Assembly: GCA_013423385.1 (NCBI GenBank)
Contig: BLZA01000019.1
Span: forward strand, 1,178,001-1,242,000
Source: Naganishia liquefaciens
Lineage: Eukaryota > Basidiomycota > Tremellomycetes > Filobasidiales > Filobasidiaceae
Length of the DNA stretch: 64,000 nt
Direction: 5' to 3'
Shown in pieces: positions 11,447 through 23,600 of this stretch (within the stretch, counting starts at the first letter, position 1; the number at the start of each line of letters is the position of its first letter). Position numbers and translations under genes: made by a program. The notes beneath the pieces are model-generated. The model worked only from the letters and a program-made list of their open reading frames with translations, did no database searches and had not been told where the DNA came from.

Positions 11447-12793
11447 CAGCTCCGAGAAGAGCAGCTCTCCACCCAAGACCGGGCCATCGCGCTCGATGCT
11501 CGCGAAGAATCCCTGCGAATGCGAGAAGCCGCGTGCGATGTTTTGCGTGAACAACTTGAACATCAGCAACGAATCACGACCTACTTGGCGGACGTCCAAG
11601 CCTCTACAGAGGCAACCCTTGGTCAGCGTGAGCTCGATTTGCAACTCAAGCAAGACCAATTCGAGAGTGCCTTCGCCAAACTCGAAGCGAAGGAAAAGGA
11701 TCTCACCGCTCGAGAAGAAAAAGTCGCTCGCCAAGCTGCGGAGCTTGCCGCGACTCTGATGGAAGCCAAACCGGCCACGGTTCTGGCCATGAACACCACT
11801 TGCACAAGGTCCGCGCTCGATGCTGCTAGAGCCGTAAAGGCTTCCGGTGCTCAACCGAGCGGCATCGGGGCTGCGTCAGCTTCCGCGACAAGGGCCATTC
11901 AGCGTGTCGGCGCATCAAAGCAGCCCGCGCCTAGCGACTGCACCGTCGTGGCCGCTCGCACTCAGTCTCTCAAAGAGCGTCTTCCATTGACACGCGAACG
12001 ACCTATGGCTCGGAAGGACGCACAGTCTCGACAACAAGCGTCGACTACCTCTGTGGCTGTCACCGCCACACAGACTCGAAGTGCCGAGGCTGGAAAGCAA
12101 GAACTACAGCTTCCAGGAAAATCAACTCCCTATCCTCGTCCGAGGACCGAGATCGCAGCCCGATCTGCTGTCGTCTCTCGATCAACAACAGCTGGTCGAG
12201 TGGTACCAGGTGTCAAGTCTCCGGAAACCAGTGCATCCAAGGCCGCTCCATCAGCAGCCGGTACCGGATCCGGATCCAAAGCTTCTCTTCCTGTCCATGG
12301 CGAGAGAACAGCCAGAGCTACAGGGGCAGCGAAGCCTTCGGCGCATGAAATGCCCCTCGCTCGACGTGCCCCTCGATCGACGCCGGAGACCATGGCCAAT
12401 GCCGATGCCGTGATTGCAAGGCGCGCTCAGCAACATAGACTGGTGAACGCCACCGAAACAAAACCCGTTTCCGGTGCAATCGCCCGGCCCAAGGCCATCA
12501 TCAGGTCCATGGGAGACATTCGAGCCAAAGATAACGCAGATGTCAAAGTCGGTCACACGGATATAATGTCGACTGCCAGGGACGTACAAACCAAGACTTT
12601 GACTGGAGTTCCTCGGATCGCAAAGCCGATACACGAAAACGGCATCAAGCGCGCCTTCCGAGAAGCCTTCACGGACACTCAAGCGTGTTCCACTTCCGTG
12701 GCGCCCAAGCGTGCAAGGCCTTCGTTGATTCCGGTGTCAACACGCTTGCACTCCCGATTCCTGCCTCGGGTGGTGGCCATTGCGGCCTGTTAG
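11447..12793 (+). pseudogene. Open frame downstream of the B1 stop: remainder of the kinase coiled coil and Ala/Thr-rich tail
   Basis: In the same frame as the last kinase exon, about 448 codons stay open after the TGA at 11444. It continues the heptad pattern (QLREEQLSTQDRAIALDARE, then QRELDLQLKQDQFESAFAKL) and turns into an Ala/Thr/Arg-rich tail ending VVAIAAC with TAG. I checked GT...AG pairs of plausible length around the TGA and found none that removes it in frame. An internal ATG at 11519 could start a separate protein of 424 residues, but nothing shows it is used. Compared with the other arm, 12237-12793 has about 23 amino-acid-changing and about 7 silent codon differences, as expected without purifying selection. 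Confidence 0.55.
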
Positions 12794-13040
12794 ACGGCTA
12801 TCAAAGTCGTTGGAACCTTTCGAGAGATTCTGAGACTGTTTGGGATACGAGAAGTCCTACCAGCCGCATTGCCGTTCATCGATCGATCGTGGGCAACCGC
12901 TCGATCTCAATGTACCTACCTGTATTGTCTTCGAAACTGTGTAGCCATTTGTTCGTTGTAAACATTGGTTGTATGTTTCACAAAAACAAAGTCACAATGA
13001 TTCATCCGAAGCATTGTCGCCCGAAACTTGTGGTTCGCTT

Positions 13041-14000
13041 CCCTCTGGCTTCCACCTTGTGCCTAGTCAGAGTGTCGATAAACTGATGCTTCTACCGCGA
13101 GACTCCAAACAGAGCGATTCCCTTCCGCCCGTCAAACCCTCCGAGTCATAAGCTCTCGCCTTCAAACACAGGGTTGCAAGACTTAACTGACACTCCTCGA
13201 TACTTCTGGAACTGATCAGGCGGCTCTAATCGGCTACCCACCTTGAAAGCGTGTGCATTGTGTTGCGGGCGGCTTTGAAGATGACTTGTGATATTTTGTG
13301 TCTACTGAGATGCGGCTCGAAGAGACAGCCAGCGTTCGCTGTCCGTGCTCGGCCAGCTCTGATTGTACGGCACAGTCATTTCGAGGAATCGCAGATAGGT
13401 TACCTCAAAATTCTCAAGCAGCAGTCCTGAAAGCAGAAGTCATGCACTTGCACGGTTCGGCAAATCCACCGGAATGGCAACGGCTCTTGCATTCATGCAA
13501 CTACCCGAGCCTGCTGCCGAGTTGAACCAACGATAAGCGCAATTGGCAGTCGTGTGCTGTTTTCAAAATTGGTGAAAACAGAATGAAGTATGTCCCCTTC
13601 GTCGTAATTCAGTCACCTCAAATTGGCCAAGAAATCACCCAAGTAAATTTCCCAATCGAAAATCAATTTTCTCCGGAGTGAAACTGCAGTCTGCTCCCCC
13701 TCTACAACCAGCTGTGACTTGTGAATGGGGAACAAAGTCCAATCCATCGAACAAGTTTGACACCGCTCATCGTACAATCTACTCGCGCTTGAGCCCTTGA
13801 AATTTAGAGATTTACTCCATGAGGTGAATCGCAACGATCAAAATTGCGGTGATGCAGAATCGGAAAGCGGCGCGCACAGATCGGCACTTGACTCGGTATT
13901 CGATGGGGCTGGAGAGACCGCTCAGTACACCATACCCAGCTATGATAGCGCTATGCTCCTCTTGACTACAACATACCTGGCCATTCTCCTTGTGACTCGC
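13041..14000. other. Intergenic stretch between the left arm and the small coiled-coil gene
   Basis: About 960 bases without a recognisable gene. Open frames are short and of no known family. It contains the 3' flank of the minus-strand gene that ends at 14001. Confidence 0.4.
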
Positions 14001-14530
14001 TTATTCCCTCTGGAGCCTCCACATCTCTTGTCCCATCTCCTCTCTCTCCTTGCGGAGCGCATCAAGAGCGGCTTGATGAAGCGCGACTTGCTCAGCGTCG
14101 GTGGCATTCGTAGCGAGAAGGGATAGTTCAGATTCATAGGACTCCTCAAAGCGTTTGATCAAGTCGGCGAGTTGGGATTTCTGAAGGTCGGATTCGATCT
14201 CGGCGTCAACTGAAAAAGCCCGAGGCAAGAAGTCAGAACCGGGGCCAGAACAGGGTAATTTCGGGACTCACCAGATGCGCTGTCCTCTTGATCTTCGGTC
14301 TTGCCCATCCTCTCTTTCGCTTCTTTCTCTTTCACTTCCTTCATCGAGCCTTTTTTCGCAGTCTTTTCTGTAGCTTTCGCCTCCCTCTTCGCTGCCCTGG
14401 CAGCCTTCTTCTCTGCGCGAAGCCTGTCCTTTGCCTCTTCTTCTTCCTTCGCCTTTTGACGCATCGCTGCCGAGAGCACCTTGCCTTTCTTCTTCCCTGT
14501 TTGAGAGGTCTTGGAGACGTGTTTTGGCAT
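14001..14530 (-). CDS. Small basic/acidic coiled-coil protein, function unknown
   Basis: Two exons on the minus strand: 14530-14272 and 14209-14001, separated by a 62-nt intron with GTGAGT donor and CAG acceptor, giving 155 residues. The N-terminal half is highly basic and Lys/Ala/Glu rich (MPKHVSKTSQTGKKKGKVL, then repeated KKAARAAKREAKATEK patterns), suggesting nuclear or nucleolar location. The C-terminal half is an amphipathic helix (DLIKRFEESYESELSLL, then ALDALRKEREEMGQEMWRL) likely to form a coiled coil, ending in TAA. I do not recognise the family. The clean splice joining two charged helical halves in frame supports a real gene. Confidence 0.65.
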
Positions 14531-15141
14531 GGCGGAGGTTGTGTGTAGTTTGACGAGAGAGTGCGTCGAGAAGTTTGTAAAGAAGGGTGGCGAATGAAGG
14601 AAAGTGATCGGTGTATGATCACTGACGACGCGCTCTTTCCTATATCACTGATCCGTGCTCCTATCCATGACCTCTGCCGATCACCCAGACAGGCTAGATA
14701 ATGCCCTTGCTCCCCGCCGATCCCTTTCGTGCGAGTCCATCACGTTGATCAATCCGATCCGCGCCATTTCTCCTATCGATATCTCAGCCCAAAGGATCCT
14801 TTTGTCCCGTCCGACGCGCACGGACCTCGTCACACAAGGCAGATCAGCGGGCGACCAGACAATGACCACAACGCGAAACAGCTGTAAAACCCTGGTGGAT
14901 TGTTATCTCTTCTTTCTTATACGCTCTCGTCTGAGAATGTAAACACTTTCTTTCTTAAACGTGTAAAATATTGTGGCAAATTATGACACAACGGTTCAGC
15001 GCGCAGAAGTGCGAATCGACCTCAACTGGATGAAAGATGGGGATATCAAGCTACAGGCGAAGAAAGGAGCAGCATATTCGCATACACTTGCTTTGAAACC
15101 TGAAGAACCTGATATATGCTATGCCTGCACTATACCGACCC
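14531..15141. other. Intergenic stretch, nothing recognised
   Basis: About 610 bases between two minus-strand genes: the promoter side of the small coiled-coil gene and the 3' flank of PPT1. The open frame at 14655-14942 (+) has no recognisable features. Confidence 0.4.
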
Positions 15142-17658
15142 CTACATGCCGGAGAACCCGCCGCTGTAAGCCATCGGCTTGATTGGCGGATGCGGCACGG
15201 CATCAAACTGGTGATACGAAAGTTGCCCATCGTCCTGCATCCGGACCTGCCGTAGATAATTTCCAGAATAAGTATCGCTTCTTTTGGGTAAGCGCAGGTA
15301 GAACATACATATGCAGCTTTGTTTCCAGTGGAATCACAGTAGTTAGGACATGAGAATGTCGTGATACACAATCCATCTACACAACAGGCGATATCAGCGA
15401 ACAGCCAAGATGCGCGTTTCAGCAGTACATACCGTGCTCAATCGCATATCCTTCCGCTCGAACTTCATGCGACCGGATCACAGCCGTAACGTGATTGGCT
15501 TCACACCAGCGACGTGTCACATCAGGTCCGAATCCGACGCCGACACCCTAAGAACAGAGACACACCGACAGATTAGTAGGCAGGGCTTTCTGCAAAGGGG
15601 TAGAAATGCTTACCCGCTTCGAAGGGCCACGTCCAGGTGCGTCCTGGGGATCCGTCCACAGCAGCTACCAAAGCCCACCTCAGCCCCACCATTTCCCAAT
15701 CGGACACGGATGACGACTCACCTCGCACATCAATCCTTCCTGCCCCGGCTGTTTACCGTACCGCTTGATGTTCTTGACATCGTCCAACGTTACTCCGTCT
15801 TTACTGAAGAGACCGCCATGTACGACAAAGTATCGTTTCTTTCCTCCCGGGCTGAGAATGGCAGGTTGGCTGCCTTCGGATTTTAGATTTGACGGGGACT
15901 GCGAAGCCGTAAGGAGGGTTGCCATGGGTACTACGCCGATCAAGAAAATTTAGCTGTGAACTATCGGAAGCGCTGAAAATGATCGTGGCTTACGCGCAGT
16001 GAAGACGTCGGCGAAAAGTTTGTACATGAGCTCCCCGTGCTTGGCTTTGCATTCACCCTAATCTCGCACAAGTCTCGATCAGCATGAATGAGCGATCACG
16101 GGTGTTTCTCCAACATACCTCAAAGCCGTACACCTTGTTCATGTCTGAGCGTCAGAAAAAAGTATCAATCAACTCGACTGATGTTGAGACATGGCAAGGT
16201 AGCTTACCGCTCGTTTCGTGGTTTCCACGGTTCAAGAAGATCCGGTTCGGGTAGAGCCATTTGTAAGCGAATAGCGTAAGCGCGACCTCAACGGACCACG
16301 ATCCTCGATCGACAAAGTCGCCTGTTAAAGGTGGATTAGCTTTCGTGTTGTCTGAGAAAATATGGGACTTACCGTTGAAGAGAATGGCATGCGTCTCGGA
16401 TGGTGGAGTCAACATCGACAAGAGGTTGCAAAGATCATAGAATTGCTTGATGGGCAGCAGCTTAGTAGTGCAAATCGCAGCTAAGAAAACGGACTCACTC
16501 CATGTGTGTCTCCAACAATATCACACTTGACGCCCTTTCCAATCTCCACCTCAACCAGACTATTCTCCTTATCCAACGCTTCCTTGCAACCCAAAACGAT
16601 CTCAAAACAGAGCCGCTTAGGCAATTTGCCGCCGTCCTTGAACATCTGAATCATGCCCTCAACAAATTCTTTCGTGGGCTTATACCGTTTCGTCGTGCTA
16701 TCGTATTCTGGTGTCGGACCGGTGTAGGAGGTATCCATGGGAACAGAATCTTGGCTGAGCATGCGGAGGATTTTAGCGGAGGTCGTTTCCGTTTCGCCAA
16801 CGGCGATAGCCTGATTCAGCCGACATTAGCGAAGCCTGAAAGGCGCAACCAGGGAGATATAACTCACCTTTTCAAACTCGATTCTCCGGATCAACTTGGC
16901 CGCCGCTTCGTACTGCTCTCTCGCGAGCTTGTTTCCTGGATCAAGCTCCAAGACGTGCTTGAAGTCCGGCACGGCCAGCGTGGGTTGTAGGATCGCAAGT
17001 CGGGACAGTGCCCGTCGGTAGTACGCCTTGACGTTTTTCGGGTCCAGCTCGATGGCTTTGGCTGCAGATATGAAGAAGATTACTTTGTAAGCGATTGAAG
17101 CCGGTATGGATAAGGAAGTCATACTGGTATCTGCAACAGCACCGCCGTATTCCTCGAGCTTCATCCGTGCCATTGCTCTATTTCCGAAAAAAACGGATTC
17201 GCGTGGATTGAGCCTAATAGCCTGGGTGAAGAGATCTACGGCTTCATTATATTGTTGACCTGTGCGTTACGATGGAATATTAGTTGCTTGGGGCGATGGA
17301 GGAGGCAAGTCGGGAGAATCCTCACGCGAGAAAGCGGCATTGGCTTCTGCCTTCAACTTTTGCGCCTGTGCGGCGTCTTCCTCGGAGACAACTTTGTCCT
17401 GATCCAATCCGTCCTCAATTGACAACTCCGCCAACGCCTCGTCTCCGACTGAATCCAGATGTCGAGACGTTGAAATCCGTCAGCGGTTGGATCCTGCACA
17501 CGTCGCGCTTGGAACTTACGCTGGGTGGCACCCATTGCTGGCGAAGGGAAAGGTGTGATATCATCGTCTGCCGCTGCCGTCAAACCTGTCGGAGGTGATT
17601 CCGTGCCGGTGATGATTTGCGAGAGGGACGCATGGAGGTCCTGTGGGGGAGCTGACAT
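15142..17658 (-). CDS. PPT1: Serine/threonine protein phosphatase 5 (TPR domain plus PPP catalytic domain)
   Basis: Hsp90-associated phosphatase. Start ATG at 17658 ([18 protein letters not shown]), then an acidic leader and three TPR helix pairs ([69 protein letters not shown]). The PPP metallophosphatase motifs follow: [55 protein letters not shown] and FSCPNYCD. The last exon, after an intron downstream of GNKAAY, reads [18 protein letters not shown] and ends FSGM with TAG at 15142-15144. At least ten exons. An extra ~25-residue Ser/Pro/Lys-rich segment sits in the catalytic domain just before the YFVVHGG motif, longer than in usual PP5. Assignment is firm because TPR plus PPP occurs together only in this family. 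Confidence 0.93.
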
Positions 17659-18397
17659 CCTGTGGTAAGGAGAATCCAGAGGGGCTTCGGGTATACTTGC
17701 GTCTTCCGGATAGGTTCCTGATAGTTTGGAGGCTCTGCGAGACGGAGACCTCGAGTCCTGTGCGTACTGGGGAGTGCGAAGCCTTCTGTCACAGTCACTT
17801 ACGCCTGCGAAACGCCTTTGAACGATATTTCCTGTTCAAAGGTTGCCAGGCGATCGAAATGACGGGAGCCCAAGTACATTGATCAGGGCGCACCAGTGTT
17901 CACATACATCTTCTCCGACTCATCAGCTCTCATTCGAAGATTCCGAGGCCTGGGTAGCGCTCCTTGCTTCATCCATCACATGTCATGTCACATGATCGAG
18001 CAGGCTTTCTGGGACAGCCAAATATGTTTCTGAAAATATCACAGGACCTGAACGACATCTAGCGGAAATCATGAGACTTCCTTTTCGAGAATCCTCGTGA
18101 GCACTCCCGTTCTTCCGTGCTTCGTCACAAGCTCTCTGCAGCAGCGTGGGCGGGCAGCTGACCTTTGAATTACTTGAAGAATCGAAGACGAAGTTATGAC
18201 ACTATATAAGCCGATGTGGTACAGGAGCGGATTATGGTCGCTCTGTGCGAGAAGACGGTGATCATTTCGATCAATCGTGACGTGCACCGCACTTGCTCGA
18301 ACAGCGGAAGTCTGTCCTTCTACCTGGCAACTGCATAGAACTCGTATCCTGCCTGCGCTCGAGCGTCTCAGCTCCGTCGTTGGTCACGTCTGGCGTT
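17659..18397. other. Divergent intergenic region between PPT1 and the glycosyltransferase
   Basis: About 740 bases separating two divergently oriented genes. It includes a TATATAA at 18203-18209, about 190 bases before the ATG at 18398, a plausible core promoter for the plus-strand gene. No gene was recognised. Confidence 0.4.
18203..18209 (+). promoter_or_regulatory. Candidate TATA box upstream of the glycosyltransferase gene
   Basis: TATATAA on the plus strand, about 190 bases before the proposed start codon at 18398. Position and sequence fit a fungal TATA element; no transcript evidence is available. Confidence 0.3.
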
Positions 18398-19620
18398 ATG
18401 ACCTTCTTTCATCCTTTTCGGAATCTCGATGCAGCGCGATTCCTCGCCCGCAACCCATACATCCGCGTCATCTACGACATCTACCACGCGCTGCCCGGTC
18501 TATGGAGACAAAGGAGAGCCATGCCTTATCGGTGGCACATTGTCGTTCGGATTGCCTTGTTACACCTGTTGGCCGTCATCGGATATGCGTGGGGAAGTAA
18601 TGTCGACTGTTGCGCCTCACCTGACGGTCAGAGCATCACTGTACTTGCGCGGCGAGGGGTGTACGTGTTTCGAAAGATTGCGACCAGGAAGAGAAAAAAG
18701 AGCGGATGGGCGTATTGGGACAGTTTCACGGAGATTGAGGAATGTCGAATGCGGAAACCGACTTGCGAAAAGCCGGAGACGTTAAAGTCGCCGTCGTGTG
18801 CCCGATCCTCATCGCGGATCCCCAAGAAGATATCAAAGCTGTCAGAAGGGTCTACCTATCTCTCTCGAAACAGATACGAAAACCAGATCAAATCATTTTC
18901 GTCGACGACGGATCACCGGTGCCAATCGGCCCGAACGACTTGGCCCTGGTCAAAGACCACAAAGCCGCTCCAACGGCGATTGTCCAACTCAAGTACAACC
19001 GCGGTCCGCCTGCAGCTCGGAACGCTGGCATCAATTTTGCGATCATATCGCTCGGCGCTGATCCCGGAAGGACGATTGTATTCCTTCTCGACATCGATTG
19101 TGTGGCACCTGCGGATTGGATCCAGCGGGGTTGCGATGCCGTCCTTGTTCATCGACCGCATATCTCGAACCAATCTATGCCCTCCGAGCCGTTAATCATC
19201 GCGGGTATCTCGTCTGGCATAAACCCTGCGTCGATCTATACGTAGTACAATGATCACTTTGGGATCCTCAATCCCCGCATCAAACATTGTGATCTGGATG
19301 CCAAGCAAAGCGAAGAACAGCCTCTCTACGGTCCAACATGCAATCTGGTAGTCCTCCCTGGGTCCCATAATGCTTGGAAGGCGCTCCCGAGGTTTCACAA
19401 AGGGTTCCGCGAGGCGGCGCAGGAGGACTTGATGTTTTGTCTAGAAGCAGTGTATGCGCGAGGTTGTGAATTTATTGTGGAAACAGTAGGTATCCTCGAC
19501 ACCCAGCAGGGTTGATTTTCATGGATTGGCTTGTCCTGGTCGAGCAGAAAGTGCAAATGAGGAATGCACATGGGAGGGAGTATTGGCGACATGGCGTATA
19601 ATGCACAAGGTGAGACTGTT
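18398..19620 (+). pseudogene. Family-2 glycosyltransferase-like gene, apparently broken
   Basis: The N-terminal part (from ATG 18398, MTFFHPFRNLDAARFLARN) has one hydrophobic segment (HIVVRIALLHLLAVIGYAWG). After one or two introns a GT-A glycosyltransferase core follows: VKVAVVCPI, IIFVDDGSP, NRGPPAARNAGINFA and a DID metal motif in FLLDIDCVAP. The frame meets TAG at 19243-19245 (SIYT|YNDHFG), yet directly continues with conserved-looking sequence (GPTCNLVVLPG, FHKGFREAAQEDLMFCLEA) to about 19486. A GTAGGT...GAGCAG intron may follow, after which no long frame can be kept. No plausible intron removes the TAG. I therefore read it as a recently disabled membrane glycosyltransferase; a sequencing error at the TAG cannot be excluded. 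Substrate is unknown. Confidence 0.55.
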
Positions 19621-20661
19621 GTCGCTTTATCCTAAGACGTGTTCAGCATCTTACAGAAAGCCCTTGGCTTCCACCTGTAGTATGGAACGTGGTATCCTGC
19701 TGTGACGCTCCTCTATCCAGAATACGTGAAGCTTTTGTTGAACGCCAGCGAATCAGTGTCGTCAATCGCGTTTAAAAAAAAAGACGGCCAATTTGCACTA
19801 TATGAAGCCTGGCCAGCAATGTGGTCCGGAGCAGATGTATCACGAAGCTTCCCATAATGCTCTCCTTGAAACAATAACAGTAGTGTTACTGTCGCTAGTC
19901 GTCTTGCATCCGGGGATAGACCACGACATCATGTTAGCCATTCCTATACTTCCTGTAGCTATTCCGATTCTTAGCGTTTTCGCAATTGCTTCCGCTAGAA
20001 TGAAGATCCCCTTCGTGACTAGCGGAAACTCGCGCGGCGATCCATTGGCGATCCCGTCCGCACACACGTGAGATCGGGGAATTCGCCCTTCGAGCTGCTC
20101 TTCGCGTCGTAACTCTCTTCTGGTTGTGGAGCTGACGATCCCCTTAGCGCCCGGTCGCGGTATGTTGCTAATTTCGTGGCAAGTACTCCCGTGATGCAAG
20201 AAAGGAAGAGGATATGACATGGCCGTGTCGTGGCGGCCGGTGTCCGAGAACTTCGTCACCCGACTTTTCACAACTGTCCAGATATATACAGCTCATCAAC
20301 TGGACAGCTTTTACGATCAAACATCGTCAAGGATCCTTTGCGCTAACGTAGCTTGACAAGCGGAGCCGACGCACGGACCGGTCTTCGACGTCGTCTCAAC
20401 TCCTCTCCACATCATCAAAACGCATTTCCGAGTCTGTCACCAGCCTTAGACTTCAACAGTCGATGGCATGCCCGCACAAGAGAATAGGCAGTGAAGCTCT
20501 TTCCGTGAATACTCGCGACGAGGCCGTTTGTGGGCTCTAGGTGGTACGTCATGTCCAAATTCTGCTTGCATGCCGTAGCCTACTGTCTTCAAGGTGCAGC
20601 GATTCGTAGCTGACGCATTTTTGCTGTAGGCGCGTCTGTGACAGTCTTGGCCGTCGGGAAA
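19621..20661. other. Intergenic region upstream of the histidine kinase
   Basis: About 1 kb with no supported gene. The open frames here are short and the minus-strand ones show no domain. It likely holds the 3' remains of the glycosyltransferase gene and the promoter and leader of the histidine kinase. Confidence 0.4.
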
Positions 20662-23600
20662 ATGCCTTCCGTTGATCCGAAGCACTCCTGTCCTCTGCCT
20701 TCACCGCTCGAGAAACCACCATCGCGCCGCAGCAATCTAAACCGCGCGGGTCTCAGTCTCGGATCGTTCGAGGACTACCATGCAAAGGATGAATCGCTCG
20801 AAGAGTGGAAAAGGTTCCTCGCCGACTACGCGTCGGGAGCATTCTCGCCTCCGGAGCAACCCCCGTTACCGGCGTTGTCGCCTCGATTGACGTTCACAAG
20901 TCCGCGCGCGAACAAGGACGAAGCATCGTCGGAATTTCCCTTCCAATCACCTGTCGGGACGCCTGAGCGCATACAAAGTCTCATCGACAGCGGTGACGAA
21001 AGCAAGTTGGCGATTGAAGAAGAGCTTCCGCCAGAGGTCGGGACTGACTTTACTCATCCCGTATACAACTCGGTTGATATCACGCCGCGAATCGCCAGCC
21101 GTGTTCGGCAGTTCTACCTGCGGCATGGCTACCTGCCTCCACCACGCGCTCCTCTAGAAGTCGTGCGAGAACAGATCATCAAGGAATACGAGCTGTATTC
21201 TGAACAGCAGATTCAAAATATTCAAGCGGCGGTCGACCTCGTGCAAGCGTACATGGGCGGAATCTGCCACTTTAGCTTGTTCCAGAACAATGTGCAGGTG
21301 ATGATGGCCGTTTCGGGTCCGCCCGATGTGCTTCAAGCGGTTGGTCTATATCAGGGCTTGCGGATACTTCCCGAAACATCGTTATGCGGACACTGTGTGC
21401 TTCTGCCAGCCGGTTCGAAGCACATGTACATTCCTGATCTGTCCAAGGACTGGCGTTATTCAGGGAACCCTTATGCCAATGCGGAGAAGGGCGTCAGAAC
21501 GTATATTGGCGCAACCGTTTCCCTCGACGTCAATCCTGCATCGCCAGATTCGAGTCAATCCGTCGGAGTCGGTGTAATCAATTCTATGCACCTGGACGGA
21601 GTATTACCGCCCCTCACGCCAGCACAAAACAAGGTGCTGAGTGATGTCGCCAGATTTCTGACTGAAATCCTTCGTGCGACATGGGAAGGTCGACGCAGAA
21701 CCCGAGAAGCACGGTCCAGGCTAGTTGTTTCCAATTTTCTGGATCACATCATGCTCCCGAGGCTACCAAAGTCCTCAGCGATGAGCCCATCGCAGCAGCT
21801 TAGATGGCACTTGGGCAAGCACGAGGACCATGATGAGCAGTCCGGGTCGGACAGTGCTACTAGCCGATTGGACGCGAGATCGACCGCGCAGCTGCAAAGG
21901 GTAAAATCCCGAGATGTCGCTGACGGACATCGACCACTGTTAACGCCATCCGACTCGATTCCCGCTGCGAATACATTGGCTGAGGAGGAAGCAGATCCAA
22001 ACATAGATCCGCTGCAGAGGGACGCAGCCATTCTTGTGAAAAACGTGCGGCATGTCTTGACTGAAGTGGACGGGGCTGCAGTTGTTGATCTGCGCTCATT
22101 GCATGCATATGTGAGCTCCACTTAGATGTTTTTGTTCGCGGCCAACTAACTATGCCGTGCTACTACTAGCAAGACGCGCGAGGTGGAGTCAAATACGTCA
22201 TGGATCCTGAATCCGTGCACGCCCTCAATACTATCGCTTGGAATTCGTCCTCGACCACGACGCCTCGGCCAGATTTTTTTGCGCCTCCGGCGCGCAAGGC
22301 TCTGATGCAAAGTCTTTACATTCAACAACACGATCGAGAACACTCGTTTGTCTTAAAAGACAACAAGACATCAGGCCTCGAGCCATATCTGCCTGCGACC
22401 ACTTGCAGTCACCTCATTATACCTTTCATGGCGGGAAATCAGCCCTTGTTCAGCATCATCGTCACCTCTTCGACACAGTACTGGTCATTTGGACAAGCGG
22501 ACGAGGACTTTGTGCGGATCATGGGCGTCATCTTACGAGCGCAAATCTTGCAAAATCGCGTCGTTGAAGCCGACATGGCGAAAACGACCTTTCTCTCATC
22601 GATCAGTCATGAACTTCGCACACCCCTCCACGGACTCATGTCGGGACTCCAGTTGTTCGAGGAAGCGATCGAGAGCGAAGACCTTGGTCAAGCGGCAGAT
22701 TTGTTGCCGATCATCAAGAACAGCGGGTACGCGCTGCAGAATATCTTGAATGACATGCTTCAATTCGGACAATTGGCTCATGACAATAGCAAAAACAAAA
22801 AGAGCAATGTCAATCTCGGGGACATGGTCATGTCAGCCGTCAAGACGTGTATCCCGCGGTATTTTACCTGGCACAAGGGTACCATGGCGGATGTCAAAAT
22901 ATCAGTCGAATGCGAAGATCGGGACTGGGTAGCTAAAATTGATGAATCAGGATTCCAAAGGTACGTTGCATAGTGAGGCTATGTCTCTGAGAAAGCTTAA
23001 CAATTGACTGCAGAATCTTGTTCAACGGAATCACGAATGCAATGAAAGTTACGAAATCCGGAAACATTGTTGTCTCTCTGGTCACCTCGAGCAAGGCCGA
23101 TGGAGTGACGCTTCGGATTATCGACACAGGGCCTGGTATTGACCCGAAATTTGCCTCAAAGCTATTCCAACCATTTTCCAAAGCGGATTCATTCAATCCC
23201 GGTGCCGGACTAGGACTGTATATTACCAAGGCCCTCGTCGAGCGGATGCTCGGCACTATTTCGCTCTACTCGACTCCAGGTTCACAGGGCGCTACATTCG
23301 AAGTGAATCTTCCGGTCGCATTGGTTTCGCCGAATGCCCAGGATGGAAGCGAGGTCAAAGTGGTGCGACACGAGATAGACATGGTTGCGGCGGAAAAGTG
23401 CCATGGGCGTTCAGATCGCCTTCCGGTGGCCGAGCCGACAAATCAAGACGGCTTAAGCTGCCAGCCTCAGAAACACAAATCCCAAACCACGGCATCCACT
23501 CCGATTACGCCTGAACTCGAGATTGACCCTCCACCAATACCCTTCTCAGAACCGCTTCGTGTTCTCATCGTCGAGGACAACGACATCAGCCGCAAAATCC

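Larger units (their letters stand above)
7655..13040 (+). repeat. Left arm of ~5.35 kb inverted repeat (diverged edges, identical core)
   Basis: This segment is the reverse complement of 29400-34735. Over at least 8739-12793 each position x pairs with 42375-x, with no net insertion or deletion. By direct reading, identity is about 75 percent at the outer edge (eIF2B-gamma tail), about 92 percent near 8.07-8.30 kb, about 96-98 percent over 8.74-9.94 kb, apparently complete from 9942 to 12236, about 93 percent over 12.24-12.79 kb, and only about 65 percent with indels over 12.8-13.04 kb. It carries a fragment of eIF2B-gamma, the promoter and body of kinase copy B1, and its downstream open frame. 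The mosaic of divergence argues for an old duplication with recent gene conversion of the core. Confidence 0.93.

Noticed and set aside
11443-11528. A cryptic intron removing the shared TGA
   Set aside because: GT at 11443 paired with downstream AGs gives lengths that are too short or not frame-preserving.
11183-11854. Long antisense open frame over the kinase coiled-coil region (also 30521-31192)
   Set aside because: It mirrors the sense coiled-coil codons, has Leu/Ser/Gly-rich composition typical of an antisense shadow, and shows no domain.
20638-20661. Earlier start of the histidine kinase at GTG 20638
   Set aside because: A GTG start is unlikely in a fungal nuclear gene; ATG 20662 in the same frame is preferred.
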